Assembly: GCF_030646155.1 (NCBI RefSeq)
Contig: NZ_JAUTDN010000018.1
Span: forward strand, 1 to 64,000
Length of the DNA: 64,000 nucleotides
DNA from: Conexibacter sp. CPCC 205762
GTDB lineage: Bacteria; Actinomycetota; Thermoleophilia; Solirubrobacterales; Solirubrobacteraceae
Direction of reading: 5' to 3'
Part shown: one piece after another, positions 24,836-34,112 of the stretch
Layout of the letters: every line of letters starts with the position of its first letter
Numbering within the stretch: the stretch's first letter is position 1
Made by a program: the position numbers and the translations under genes
The notes under the pieces: model-generated
Told to the model about the DNA's origin: nothing
The model's input: only the letters and a program-made list of their open reading frames with translations
The model's database searches: none

Positions 24836-26199
24836 TGTCTTCAACTCACGTCCTCAGCGTCGACCCGGCGACCGGCGCCGAGCTGGCGCGCCATCCGCTC
24901 CACGACGACGCCGCGCTCGATGCCGCGCTCGGGCGCGCGCACGCCGCCCAGCGCACGTGGCGGACCGCCTCGTTCGAGCGGCGCGCTGAGGTCCTGCGCG
25001 CGATCGCCGTCGCGCTGCGCGCCGAGCAGGAGCGGGCCGCGCTGCTGATCACCGCCGAGATGGGCAAGACGCTGCGCGAGGCGCGCGCCGAGATCGAGAA
25101 GAGCGCGTGGGTCTGCGAGTACTACGCCGACCACGGCGCCGCCCAGCTCGCGCCGGAGACGGTCGCGACCGACCTCAGCGAGACGTACGTGCAGTTCCCG
25201 CCGCTCGGCGTCGTGCTCGCCGTGATGCCGTGGAACTACCCGGTCTGGCAGGTGATGCGGGCGGCCGCACCGGCGCTGATGGCCGGCAACACGATCGTCC
25301 TCAAGCACGCCTCCAACGTCACCGGCTCGGCGCTGCTGCTGGCCGAGATCCTCGGCGGCGTCGAGCCGTCGCTGCTGGAGACGATCGTCGTCCCTGGCCG
25401 CGCCGTCGCCTCCGTGATCGCCGACGACCGCATCGCCGCGGTCACGCTGACCGGCTCCGAGGGTGCCGGCGTCGCCGTCGCGCACGCCTGCGCCGAGGCG
25501 CTGAAGCCGTCGGTGCTGGAGCTGGGCGGCAGCGACCCGTTCATCGTGCTGGCCGACGCCGACGTCGAGGCCGCCGCCGCGACGGCCGTCAAGGCGCGCT
25601 TCTCCAACAGCGGCCAGAGCTGCGTCGCCGGCAAGCGCTTCATCGTCGTCGACGCGGTCGCGGAGGCATTCGAGGAGGCGTTCGCGGCGGCTGCCGGCGC
25701 GCTCGTGATGGGCGACCCGCGCGAGGCGGTCGACCTCGGCCCGATGGCGCGCGTCGACCTGCGCGACGAGCTGGCCGACCAGGTCGCCCGCGGCGTCGCC
25801 GCCGGCGGCCGCGTGCTCGTCGGCGGCAGCGTCCCGGACGGGCCGGGCGCCTTCTACCCGGCGACCGTCGTCGGCGCCGTCGCGCCCGACAGCCCGCTCG
25901 CGCGCGAGGAGACCTTCGGCCCGGCGGCGGCCGTCCTGCGCGTCGCCGACGCGGATGCCGCGATCGCGCTGGCCAACGCCTCCCCGTACGGACTCAGCTC
26001 CTCGCTCTGGACCCGCGACCTCGACCACGCCAAGCGCCTCGCGCCGCTGATCGAGGCCGGCGCCGTCTTCGTCAACGCGATGACGATCTCCGACCCGCGG
26101 ATGCCGTTCGGCGGCGTCAAGCGCTCCGGCTGGGGCCGCGAGCTGGGCGCCTACGGCATCCGCGAGTTCGTCAACGTCCAGGCGATCTCGATCGCCTGA
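24835..26199 (+). CDS. Aldehyde dehydrogenase, succinate-semialdehyde-dehydrogenase-like
   Basis: This 454-residue ALDH has VMPWNYPVWQVMRAAAPALMAGN, LTGSEGAG, the general base in LELGGSDPF, the catalytic cysteine in SNSGQSCVAGKR, EETFGPAA and MPFGGVKRSGWGRELG. Length and motifs are closest to the short NAD(P)-dependent succinate-semialdehyde dehydrogenases (GabD/Sad type). It is a single-gene unit with its own copy of the shared operator, bounded by hairpins on both sides, and would oxidise an aldehyde from the pathway. Confidence 0.92.
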   Translation: MSSTHVLSVDPATGAELARHPLHDDAALDAALGRAHAAQRTWRTASFERRAEVLRAIAVALRAEQERAALLITAEMGKTLREARAEIEKSAWVCEYYADHGAAQLAPETVATDLSETYVQFPPLGVVLAVMPWNYPVWQVMRAAAPALMAGNTIVLKHASNVTGSALLLAEILGGVEPSLLETIVVPGRAVASVIADDRIAAVTLTGSEGAGVAVAHACAEALKPSVLELGGSDPFIVLADADVEAAAATAVKARFSNSGQSCVAGKRFIVVDAVAEAFEEAFAAAAGALVMGDPREAVDLGPMARVDLRDELADQVARGVAAGGRVLVGGSVPDGPGAFYPATVVGAVAPDSPLAREETFGPAAAVLRVADADAAIALANASPYGLSSSLWTRDLDHAKRLAPLIEAGAVFVNAMTISDPRMPFGGVKRSGWGRELGAYGIREFVNVQAISIA

Positions 26200-26208
26200 G
26201 CGCAGGAC

Positions 26209-26251
26209 CCGCGGTCGATCGCTGTCGTTTATCGACAGCAATCGACCGCGG
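26209..26251. terminator. Bidirectional hairpin between convergent genes
   Basis: CCGCGGTCGATCGCTGTCG and CGACAGCAATCGACCGCGG pair almost perfectly around TTTAT. The hairpin lies between the convergent aldehyde dehydrogenase and chemoreceptor genes and can serve both. Confidence 0.75.
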
Positions 26252-26260
26252 CTCGCCGGG

Positions 26261-28342
26261 TCAGAGCCGGAACTGGCCGACGAGACGCTGCAGCTCGTCG
26301 GCCGTCCGCGCCAGCTCCTGGGCGGAGGCGGCGATCTCCTGGGTGGAGGCGCTGGTCTGCTGGGTGGAGGCGGAGACCTGCTCGGTCGAGGCGGAGGACT
26401 GCTCGGCGACGGCGATCACGTCGGCCATGCTCGACTGCATCCGCGTCGCGCGGGTCGAGATGTCGCCCACGGCGCCGGCGATCTCGCCGACGCGGTCGGT
26501 CATCGCCTCGACCGCCGCGGCGATCTCCAGGAACGACTCGCGCGCCTGCTCGACTGTCTCGGCGCCGGTCTCGGTCTGCCGCGCGCCGGTCTCGACCGCC
26601 TCGACCGCCTTGCCGGTCTCGCGCTGGATCTCGTCGATCAGCTCAGAGATCGAGCGGGCGGCTGTCTGCGACTCCTCGGCGAGCTTGCGGACCTCCTCCG
26701 CCACGACCGCGAAGCCGCGGCCCTGCTCGCCGGCGCGGGCGGCCTCGATCGCGGCGTTCAAGGCGAGCAGGTTGGTCTGCTCGGCGATGCCGGTGATCGT
26801 GGCGACGATCCCGCCGATCTGCTCGGACTTGTCGCCGAGCGTGCGGATCGTGTTGGTCACGTCGGCGGAGGCGGCGCGCACGGACGACATCGCCGTCGTC
26901 GCGTCGGCGACCGTCTCGGCGCCGCGCTCGGCGACCGCGCGCGCCTGCTCGGCGACGCTCGCCGCGGCGTTGGCGCTGTCGGTCGAGCTGCCGGTCGCGG
27001 CGACGACGTCGTCGGTCAGGCGGCGGGCCTCGCCGACGGTGCGGACCTGCCGCTCGGCGCCGGTCGCGACCTCGCCGACGGCGGCGGCGATCTCGCCGAC
27101 GGCGCGGCCGGTCTCCTCCGAGGTCGTCGCCATCTGCTGCGCGGCGCTCGCGACCGCCTGCGACTCCTGCGTGATCTGGCCGAGCATCGCGGCGACTCTC
27201 GCGCGCATCTCGTCGTAGCCGCCGACGGAGGCGTCGAGGCGCGCGAGCATCGCGTTGAAGATCTCGCCGAGGCGGCCGAGCCGGCGGCCCTCAGCGGCTT
27301 CGATCGGGCGCGTCGTCGTCGCCGCGGCGACGGTCAGGTCGCCGGCCGCGACGGCCGCCAGCGCCTGCTCCAGCGCCGCCAGGTCGTGCTCGGAGAGCGA
27401 GTCCATCCGCGCGACGAGAGCCTCCAGCGACGAGTCGTCGCCGAGCGCCTCGCGCAGCTGCGCGCCCATCTCGGCGAAGGCGTGGCGGAGCGCGTCCCGG
27501 TCGGACTTCGGCTCGACCGCGACGGCGAGGTCGCCGGCCGCGATCGCGCGCGCCGCGTCGGCGGTCTCCTCGAGGTAGCCGACCATCTGCTGGAAGGCGG
27601 CGGCGGTCTGGCCGATCTCGTCGCGCGATCTGATCGCGACACGCTGGGCGACGTCGCCGAGCGCGATCCCGCGAGCCGCGTCGCGCAGTTGGCGGACGCC
27701 GCCGGCGATCCCGCGCGAGAGCCACAGCGCGAGGCCGATCGCGATCAGCGCGACCGCGCCTATGAGGATCAGCACGATCGTGCGCGTCTCGCCGACCGAG
27801 TCGCTGGAGCGCGCGACCTCGGCGTTGGCGAGCGTCTGCTGATGTCTGAGGACCGGCTCGGTCGCCTCCGCGACGGCCGCGGCGGCGGCCTGCGCGGCGG
27901 GGCCGACGAGCGTCGCGTCGGCTGCGGCGCGGTCGCCCGCGGCGAGCTGCGCGGCGACCGCTCTGGTCGCGCCGAGGTAGGCCTGGAAGGCCTCGCCGAG
28001 TCTGGCGGCGTTGGCCTTGTCGGCCTCGTCGCTGCCCTCGGTCGCGCCCGTGTGGAGGATGCCGCCGATCATCCCGGCGCTCTCCTCGATTCTTCTGAGC
28101 AGTCTCGCGCGCGCGGGCCCGGCGGGCGTCGCGAGCAGCGCCAGCTGGTCCTCGCGGAAGTCCTTCAGCAGGCCGTCGAGGCCGTAGACGATCACGAGCG
28201 TCTCGAGCCGCTCGCCCCCGATCTCCTTCGTCACCGCGTCGACCTCGCCGAGCCGGGTGATGGAGACGGCTCCCACCACGCCCATCAGCGCCACGAGCGC
28301 GAGAAAGGCGCCGAGCAGCTTGCTCCGAACGTTGAACGTCAC
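26261..28342 (-). CDS. Methyl-accepting chemotaxis protein
   Basis: This 693-residue chemoreceptor has TM1 ([19 protein letters not shown]), an extracytoplasmic helical sensor (about residues 30-180), TM2 ([21 protein letters not shown]) and a HAMP domain, then a second HAMP-like linker region. The long signalling coiled coil has the hairpin tip [38 protein letters not shown]. The C-terminal part includes three heptads of the [21 protein letters not shown] kind. GTG at 28342 is preferred to the TTG at 28363 because AAAGGGGA lies just upstream. It is divergent from an importer under the shared operator, so it may steer cells toward the same compound. Confidence 0.93.
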   Translation of the reverse strand: MTFNVRSKLLGAFLALVALMGVVGAVSITRLGEVDAVTKEIGGERLETLVIVYGLDGLLKDFREDQLALLATPAGPARARLLRRIEESAGMIGGILHTGATEGSDEADKANAARLGEAFQAYLGATRAVAAQLAAGDRAAADATLVGPAAQAAAAAVAEATEPVLRHQQTLANAEVARSSDSVGETRTIVLILIGAVALIAIGLALWLSRGIAGGVRQLRDAARGIALGDVAQRVAIRSRDEIGQTAAAFQQMVGYLEETADAARAIAAGDLAVAVEPKSDRDALRHAFAEMGAQLREALGDDSSLEALVARMDSLSEHDLAALEQALAAVAAGDLTVAAATTTRPIEAAEGRRLGRLGEIFNAMLARLDASVGGYDEMRARVAAMLGQITQESQAVASAAQQMATTSEETGRAVGEIAAAVGEVATGAERQVRTVGEARRLTDDVVAATGSSTDSANAAASVAEQARAVAERGAETVADATTAMSSVRAASADVTNTIRTLGDKSEQIGGIVATITGIAEQTNLLALNAAIEAARAGEQGRGFAVVAEEVRKLAEESQTAARSISELIDEIQRETGKAVEAVETGARQTETGAETVEQARESFLEIAAAVEAMTDRVGEIAGAVGDISTRATRMQSSMADVIAVAEQSSASTEQVSASTQQTSASTQEIAASAQELARTADELQRLVGQFRL

Positions 28343-28421
28343 CTGAATAGTCCCCTTTCGCAAACCGGTTCTCGGTCCCGCTATCGGCAGCGATCGGTGG
28401 AGCTTCAGTGCGCCAGGACAT

Positions 28422-28478
28422 TCTGTAGACAGTTGTCCGACTCGCGCGCTTGATTCGAACGGGACAACTGAATACAGT
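28422..28478 (+). promoter_or_regulatory. Promoter with tandem operators for ABC importer 2 (regulon sites 7 and 8)
   Basis: TCTGTAGACAGT (28422-28433) and ACTGAATACAGT (28467-28478) have centres 45 bp apart. TTGATT (28450-28455) and TACAGT (28473-28478) form a promoter with a 17-bp spacer, so one operator lies upstream of -35 and the other covers -10. The binding-protein gene has GAGGGAGG 6 nt before its ATG. Two sites at this spacing could allow cooperative binding or looping. Confidence 0.7.
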
Positions 28479-28520
28479 AGGCCGCCCGTCGCTTTGGGTC
28501 GTTTTTGAGGGAGGATTCAC

Positions 28521-29549
28521 ATGCAGGGTCGGTCGCTTCGCAGCCGCGGTACGTGGCGTGTTCTGGCGTTGGTCGCAGCGCTGCTGGCCGCGGTGACGTT
28601 CGCCGCCTGCGGCTCGTCGGATTCCGACGAGTCCTCGGGCAGCGGCGGCGCCGCCACGAGCGCCGCAGGCGATGGCGGCGGCGAGCTGACGAGCGTCAAG
28701 ATCGGCGTCGTCCCGGCCGCGACCTTCGCGCCGATCTTCGTCGGCGTCGAGCAGGGCTTCTTCAGACAGCACGGGATCGACCTCCAGCTCGACGTCGGCG
28801 GCCTCGCGCCGACCGTCTTCCCGCGCATCCTCAAGGGCGAGCTGCAGCTCGGCGCCAACACCTGGGGCACGCTCGTGACCGCCAAGGCGCAGAACCTGCC
28901 GCTGACCGGCATCGCCCCGGTCGACTCCGGCGGCACGACCGCCGAGGACGACTACCAGGGGATCGTCGCCGCGCCCGGCGGCGTCAGAGACCTCAGCGAG
29001 CTGGAGGGCAAGACGGTCGCCGTCCCGACGCTGAAGTCGTTCACCGACTCGCAGGTGAAGGCGGTCCTGAGAGAGAACGGCGTCGACGTCTCGAAGGTCA
29101 GATTCACCGCCCTGCCGTTCCCCGACATGCCGGCCGCGCTGAAGGCCGGCCGCGTCGACGCCGCCGGCGTCGTCGAGCCGTTCATGGGCCAGATCGTCGG
29201 TGATGGCGGCACGCTGCTGGCGCCGCTCTCGCGCGGCCAGCTGATGGGCGCGATCGTCGCCTCCGAGAAGTGGGTCGAGGACAACAGAGAGACGGTCGCG
29301 AACTTCGACGCCGCCTGGCAGGAGACGCTCGACTACGCCGACAGAAACCCCGACGCGGTCCGCAGAGCGCTCGTCACCGGCCTGAGACTGCCGGAGGCCG
29401 TCGCGCAGAGAATCACGCTGCCGATCTGGGTCCACGAGATCGACGAGGCGAAGGTCCAGGAGATCTCGGACATGATGCTCGAGACCGGCGCGATCACCGA
29501 GCCGGTCCCGGCCAGCTCGCTCATCACCCCGTTCCCGCTGGCGCCGTGA
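28521..29549 (+). CDS. NitT/TauT-type substrate-binding lipoprotein
   Basis: This 342-residue lipoprotein has a signal peptide ending at Cys30 (AVTFAACGSS), a Ser/Gly/Ala linker to about residue 55, and a binding domain starting VKIGVVPAATFAPIFVGVEQGFFRQHGIDLQL with LEGKTVAVPTLKSFTDSQVKAVLRENGVD. It is related to aromatic-sulfonate, taurine and nitrate binding proteins. AGA is the favoured arginine codon in the mature part. First gene of a four-gene importer plus DUF1445 operon. Confidence 0.9.
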   Translation: MQGRSLRSRGTWRVLALVAALLAAVTFAACGSSDSDESSGSGGAATSAAGDGGGELTSVKIGVVPAATFAPIFVGVEQGFFRQHGIDLQLDVGGLAPTVFPRILKGELQLGANTWGTLVTAKAQNLPLTGIAPVDSGGTTAEDDYQGIVAAPGGVRDLSELEGKTVAVPTLKSFTDSQVKAVLRENGVDVSKVRFTALPFPDMPAALKAGRVDAAGVVEPFMGQIVGDGGTLLAPLSRGQLMGAIVASEKWVEDNRETVANFDAAWQETLDYADRNPDAVRRALVTGLRLPEAVAQRITLPIWVHEIDEAKVQEISDMMLETGAITEPVPASSLITPFPLAP

Positions 29550-30355
29550 CGGCTGCGGCGCGCGTCCAGTCGCTCCCGCGCACGCGCGCGGGGTCGGCCC
29601 TGCTCGGCGGCGTCGGCGTGCTGCTGGCGCTCGCCTGCTGGCAGCTCGCGCCGGCGATCGGGCTCGTGCCCGGCGACGACATCCCGCCGGCCGCCGACGT
29701 GCTCTCGAAGCTGGCCGAGCTGGTCGGCACGAGCGGCTTCTGGAGCGCGACCGGGGCGACGCTGGCTGGCGCGGGGATCGGCCTCGCGATCGCCGTCGTC
29801 GCCGGCGTCGCGCTCGGGATCCTGATGGGCTCAAACACGCTCGCGTGGCACGCGCTGCGCCCGACGGTCGAGTTCCTGCGGCCGGTGCCGGGCGTCGCGC
29901 TGATCCCGGTCGCGATCCTCGTCTTCGGGCCGTCGCTGAAGGGCGACGTGCTGCTGGTCAGCTTCGGCTGCCTCTGGCCGATGCTCGTGCAGACGCTCTA
30001 CGGCGTCAGAGCGGTCGACGAGGTCGCGCTCGCGACCGCGCGCTCCTACGGCCTCGGCCGCTGGGAGCGGGTCCGCTTCGTGCAGCTGCCGAGCGCGCTG
30101 CCGTACATCGCGACCGGCCTGCGGATCTCCTCCGCGATCGCGCTGATCGTCGCGGTCACGGCCGAGCTGGTCGCCGGCAACGACGGCCTCGGCGACTCGA
30201 TCGCGCTGGCGCAGTCGGCCGGCCAGACCGAGGAGATGTACGCGCTGATCGTCACCGCCGGCATCCTCGGCGTGCTCGTCCACATCGTCTTCGCGGCGTT
30301 CGAGCGGCGGCTGCTGCACTGGCACCAGTCGCAGCGTGCGGGGGTGGAGGGATGA
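29546..30355 (+). CDS. NitT/TauT-type ABC transporter permease
   Basis: This 269-residue permease has hydrophobic segments LLGGVGVLLALACWQL and GAGIGLAIAVVAGVALGILMG, among others. The EAA loop is ALATARSYGLGRWERVRFVQLPSALPYIATGLRISSAIALIV. GTG start overlaps the binding-protein stop (GTGA). It forms the membrane channel with the next gene product. Confidence 0.9.
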   Translation: MTAAARVQSLPRTRAGSALLGGVGVLLALACWQLAPAIGLVPGDDIPPAADVLSKLAELVGTSGFWSATGATLAGAGIGLAIAVVAGVALGILMGSNTLAWHALRPTVEFLRPVPGVALIPVAILVFGPSLKGDVLLVSFGCLWPMLVQTLYGVRAVDEVALATARSYGLGRWERVRFVQLPSALPYIATGLRISSAIALIVAVTAELVAGNDGLGDSIALAQSAGQTEEMYALIVTAGILGVLVHIVFAAFERRLLHWHQSQRAGVEG

Positions 30356-31113
30356 GCCGCGTCCGCTGGCTCGGCGTCGAGGTCGGCGCGACCGCGCTGA
30401 TCGTCGCGCTGCTGTGGCTGTGGGCCGACGGCAACGAGAGCTACGCGGTCGCGCCGCTCTCCGACGTGCTGTCGTCGTTCCGCGAGACGTGGCTGTTCGC
30501 GCACGTCGGCAGCGACGTCGTGCCGAGCCTCGTGCGGATGGGGCTCGGCTACGCGATCGCGATCGTCGCCGGGGTCGCGATCGGCTTCGCGCTCGGCCTC
30601 TCGCCGGTGCTGGCCGCGGTCGCCGCGCCGGTCGTCAGCTTCCTGCGCGCGATCCCGGCCGCGGCGCTGCTGCCGCCGGCGATCATCCTGTTCGGGATCG
30701 GCGGCGGCACGAAGGTCGCCGTGATCGCCTTCGTCTGCCTCTGGCCGATCGTCCTCAACACCTCCGACGGCGTGCGCGAGCTGGACTCGACGATGCTCGC
30801 GACCGCGCGCGTCTACGGGATCAGAGGGCTGGAGCGGCTGCGGATGGTGATGCTGCCGGCGGTCGCGCCGCGGATCTTCGCCGGCATGCGCACCAGCCTC
30901 GCGATCGCGATCCTGCTGCTGGTCACCAGCGAGATGGTCGCCAGCACCGACGGCATCGGCTACTTCGTCTTCCAGGCGCAGCAGCAGTTCGCCGTCGACG
31001 ACATGTGGGCCGGCGTGCTGCTGCTCGGCCTGCTCGGCTTCGGACTCAACATGGCGTTCGGCGCCGTCGAGCGACGCGTGCTGCGCTGGCACGTGCGCGA
31101 CGGCGCCGACTGA
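30352..31113 (+). CDS. NitT/TauT-type ABC transporter permease, second subunit
   Basis: This 253-residue permease starts at an ATGA overlap. It shows VGATALIVALLWLWADG, GLGYAIAIVAGVAIGFALGL and the EAA loop MLATARVYGIRGLERLRMVMLPAVAPRIFAGMRTSLAIAIL. It is homologous to the preceding permease. Confidence 0.9.
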   Translation: MSRVRWLGVEVGATALIVALLWLWADGNESYAVAPLSDVLSSFRETWLFAHVGSDVVPSLVRMGLGYAIAIVAGVAIGFALGLSPVLAAVAAPVVSFLRAIPAAALLPPAIILFGIGGGTKVAVIAFVCLWPIVLNTSDGVRELDSTMLATARVYGIRGLERLRMVMLPAVAPRIFAGMRTSLAIAILLLVTSEMVASTDGIGYFVFQAQQQFAVDDMWAGVLLLGLLGFGLNMAFGAVERRVLRWHVRDGAD

Positions 31114-31126
31114 AAGGAACGGTTTC

Positions 31127-31900
31127 GTGCTGGAAGTTGTCGGATTGTCGAAGAGCTACCGCTCGGGCGCGAAGGTCACGCACGCGATCGAGCGGCTCGA
31201 CTTCGCCGTCGAGGAGCACGAGTTCGTCGGGATCGTCGGGCCGTCGGGGGCGGGCAAGACGACGCTGCTGAAGTGCATCGCCGGCCTGCTGGAGCCGACC
31301 TCCGGGCAGACGCTGCTGCGCGGCGCCGTCGTGACGGCGCCGCCGCCGGAGCTGGCGGTCGTCTTCCAGGACTACAGCCGCTCGCTGTTCCCGTGGCTGA
31401 CGGTGCGGCGCAACGTCGAGCTGCCGCTGCGGCACAAGGGCGTCGCGGACAAGGGCGCCGCCGCCTCCGAGGCGCTGGCGGCCGTCGGCCTGGCCGGCTT
31501 CGAGAGCCACTACCCGTGGCAGCTGTCGGGCGGGATGCAGCAGCGTGTCGCGATCGCGCGGGCGCTCGCCTACCAGCCGAAGGTGCTGCTGATGGACGAG
31601 CCGTTCGCTTCCGTCGACGCGCAGACGCGCGCCGAGCTGGAGGACCTCGTGCTGCGCGTGCGCGAGCAGTTCGGCGTGACGATCGTGCTGGTGACGCACG
31701 ACATCGACGAGGCGGTCTACATGTCAGACCGCGTCGTCGTGCTGAGCAGGCCGCCGTCGACGGTCCGCGAGATCCTGCCGGTCGAGCTGCCGCTGCCGCG
31801 CGACCAGATCGAGACGAAGGCGCTGCCCGCGTTCGCGTCGCTGCGCGCGCGGGTGTACGAGGAGATCATGCAGGGGCAGGCGAAGGCGCCGGCCGCGTGA
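31127..31900 (+). CDS. NitT/TauT-type ABC transporter ATP-binding protein
   Basis: This 257-residue ATPase has Walker A GPSGAGKT (about residues 38-45), Q-loop VFQDYSRSLFPWLTV, signature LSGGMQQRVAIARAL, Walker B VLLMDEPFASVD and the H-loop THDIDEA. AAAGGA precedes the GTG start by 8 nt. Gene order here (binding protein, two permeases, ATPase) is the reverse of importer 1. Confidence 0.92.
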   Translation: MLEVVGLSKSYRSGAKVTHAIERLDFAVEEHEFVGIVGPSGAGKTTLLKCIAGLLEPTSGQTLLRGAVVTAPPPELAVVFQDYSRSLFPWLTVRRNVELPLRHKGVADKGAAASEALAAVGLAGFESHYPWQLSGGMQQRVAIARALAYQPKVLLMDEPFASVDAQTRAELEDLVLRVREQFGVTIVLVTHDIDEAVYMSDRVVVLSRPPSTVREILPVELPLPRDQIETKALPAFASLRARVYEEIMQGQAKAPAA

Positions 31901-32727
31901 GTGCCGGCGGCGTCAGCGGCGGCCCCGGCGCGGCGGGCGCGGGGGTCGACCTCGGCGCCTACCGCGCGGCCGTGCGCGCCGGCAGGTGGGAGGGGCCGAC
32001 GCGGGCCGTCGCGCGCGGGCGCGTGCAGTGCAACCTGATCGTGCTGCCGTTCGAATGGGCGGAGGCGTTCGGCGCCTGGTGCGCCGCCAATCCGGCGGTC
32101 GCGCCGGTGCTGGCGCGCTCAGAGCCGGGCGATCCGCGCCTGCCCGCGCTCGGCGCGATCGACCTGCGCAGCGACCTGCCGCGCTACCGCGTCTTCCGCG
32201 ACGGCGTCGCGGTCGAGGAGGTCGGCTCGCTCGACGGGCTGTGGCGCGACGACCTCGTCGCGTTCGCCTTCGGCTGCTCCTTCTCGCTGGAGGAGGTGCT
32301 GCGGCGCGGCGGCGTCGACCTTGCCTACGAACGGCGCGGCTTCGGCGGCGCGATCTACCGCACCACGCGCGAGACGGTGCCGGCGGGGCCGTTCGCAGCG
32401 CCGCTGGTCGTCTCGATGCGGCCGCTCGCGCCCGCGGCCGCCGCGCTGGCGGTCGAGCTGAGCGAGCGGTACCCGCAGCTGCACGGGGCGCCGGTCCACG
32501 TCGGCGATCCGGCGGCGCTGGGCGTCGTGCTCGACGAGCCGCTCGACGCGATCGGCGCGGTCGACGTGGCGGAGGGCGAGCTGCCGGTCTTCTGGGCCTG
32601 CGGCGTCACCCCGCAGCTGTCGCTGGAGGGCGCGCGACCGCCGCTGGCGATCACGCACCTGTCCGCCCACATGCTCGTCACCGACCTGACGCTCGACGCG
32701 CTCGACGCGCTCGACGCGGCGGCGTAG
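31897..32727 (+). CDS. DUF1445 (D-glutamate cyclase / putative hydro-lyase) family protein
   Basis: This 276-residue protein has the DUF1445 pattern: QCNLIVLPFEWAEAFGAWCAANP, LVAFAFGCSFSLEEVL, VVSMRPL, VHVGDPAALGV and FWACGVTPQLSLEGARPPLAITHLSAHMLVTDL. Characterised relatives include mammalian D-glutamate cyclase, while bacterial members are mostly unassigned hydro-lyases. GTGA overlap with the ATPase gene indicates co-expression with importer 2, so it may act on the imported molecule or a derivative. Confidence 0.85.
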   Translation: MSAGGVSGGPGAAGAGVDLGAYRAAVRAGRWEGPTRAVARGRVQCNLIVLPFEWAEAFGAWCAANPAVAPVLARSEPGDPRLPALGAIDLRSDLPRYRVFRDGVAVEEVGSLDGLWRDDLVAFAFGCSFSLEEVLRRGGVDLAYERRGFGGAIYRTTRETVPAGPFAAPLVVSMRPLAPAAAALAVELSERYPQLHGAPVHVGDPAALGVVLDEPLDAIGAVDVAEGELPVFWACGVTPQLSLEGARPPLAITHLSAHMLVTDLTLDALDALDAAA

Positions 32728-32768
32728 CCGCGCGCACGCGTCGGGCCGTCGCCGCGTTCGGCCGCCCC

Positions 32769-34106
32769 TCACCACGCGGGCGGGAAGAGGCCGCGCGGGT
32801 CGTACTCGCGCCGCACGTCGAGCAGCCGCTCCCATGCGGCGGCCGTGAAGCAGCGCCGCGCCCGCTCCGGGTGGCGGACGACGTCGGTCTCGTTGACGTA
32901 GGAGCCGGCGCTGAACGGCTCCAGCGCCGCCTGCGTGACGTCGTTCCAGCCGACGTTGATCGCGTCGTCGTCCTGGTCGCCCCACTTCGCGCCCCACGAC
33001 AGGAAGCCGCGCGCCGCGATCGAGACCGCCATGTCTGGCAGGGATCTCGAAGGCGCTGGGCGGTAGTCGACCATCGCGATCGTGCGCGGACTCGGCGCCA
33101 GCTCGACCCGCCGCGCGAGCGCGACCGTCGCGCCGACCGGGTCGTCGGTCCAGATCGTGTCGTTGACGGTGCGACCGGGCTCACCGGTGATGCCGCCGGC
33201 GTAGAGGCGCGCGAAGCTGACCGGCGCGGGGCCGGCGGCGTCGAGCGCGCCGGGCGGGGCGCTGTCGGCGAGCGTCGCGAGCGCGGCGCGCGCGTCCGCG
33301 ATCTCGCGCTCGAAGGCGATCGCGACCGCCTTGCAGACGTGGCCGCCGGTCGCCGTCGCCTCCAGCGAGACGAACCGCTCGACGTTCGCGCCGTCAGGGC
33401 CGTCGGCGTGAGCCTGCAGCCACTGCGCGACCGCCCGCGCCGCCTCGAACGGGTAGGTCCAGCGGCTGCTGTGCATGCCGGCGGGGAGCGGGAAGGTCCG
33501 CAGCCGGAAGCCGACCGCGACGGCCGGGAAGCCGGGTCCGGCGCCGCGCGCGGCCCAGAACAGGTCGGGATGCTGCTCGGCGCTGACGGTCAGCAGCTCG
33601 CCGGCGGCGGTGACGACGTCGACCGCCTCGACGTTCGCGGCCGAGAACTCGCCCCAGGCGACGCCGTTGAAGCCCATCCCGCCGCCGAGCAGGAAGCCGC
33701 CGATGCCGACGCCGCCGCTGTGGCCCTGCGGAAAAGCGCGGCCGTGGCCGGCGAGGAAGGCGGCGACCTCGGCCGAGCGGATCCCGGGGCCGACCTGCGC
33801 GGTGATCCCGTCGTCGAGCATCCGCGCACAGGCGAGCGCGGAGACGTCGAGCATGATCCCGCCGTCGCGCAGGAAGGCGGCGGCGTGGCTGTGTCCGGTG
33901 CCCTTGACGGTGACGGGCATCCGCCGCTCGGCGGCGTGCCGCACGACCGCGACCACGTCCTCGACGCTCGCCGCTCTGACGATCAGCTCGGGCCGGCGCG
34001 GCGGGACGTTCAGCACCCACGTGCACTCGCGGCGGACCTGCTCGTAGTCGGCGTCGCGGCGGGCGGTGACGGTGCCGGTGAGGGCGGGCAGCAAAGCCTC
34101 GATCAT
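32769..34106 (-). CDS. FAD-linked oxidase with BBE domain
   Basis: This 445-residue flavoprotein has a PCMH-type FAD domain (LIVRAASVEDVVAVVRHAAERRMPVTVKGTGHSHAA; FPQGHSGGVGIGGFLLGGGMGFN; GPGFPAVAVGFRL). The berberine-bridge-enzyme C-terminus ends RCFTAAAWERLLDVRREYDPRGLFPP. Such enzymes oxidise hydroxyl, amine or ring carbons with O2 or another acceptor. No signal peptide is seen. Its promoter carries regulon site 9, and the TATTCT box 8 nt from the ATG suggests a leaderless transcript. The site is shared with the divergent mocA-like gene. Confidence 0.88.
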   Translation of the reverse strand: MIEALLPALTGTVTARRDADYEQVRRECTWVLNVPPRRPELIVRAASVEDVVAVVRHAAERRMPVTVKGTGHSHAAAFLRDGGIMLDVSALACARMLDDGITAQVGPGIRSAEVAAFLAGHGRAFPQGHSGGVGIGGFLLGGGMGFNGVAWGEFSAANVEAVDVVTAAGELLTVSAEQHPDLFWAARGAGPGFPAVAVGFRLRTFPLPAGMHSSRWTYPFEAARAVAQWLQAHADGPDGANVERFVSLEATATGGHVCKAVAIAFEREIADARAALATLADSAPPGALDAAGPAPVSFARLYAGGITGEPGRTVNDTIWTDDPVGATVALARRVELAPSPRTIAMVDYRPAPSRSLPDMAVSIAARGFLSWGAKWGDQDDDAINVGWNDVTQAALEPFSAGSYVNETDVVRHPERARRCFTAAAWERLLDVRREYDPRGLFPPAW

Positions 34107-34112
34107 GAGGCA

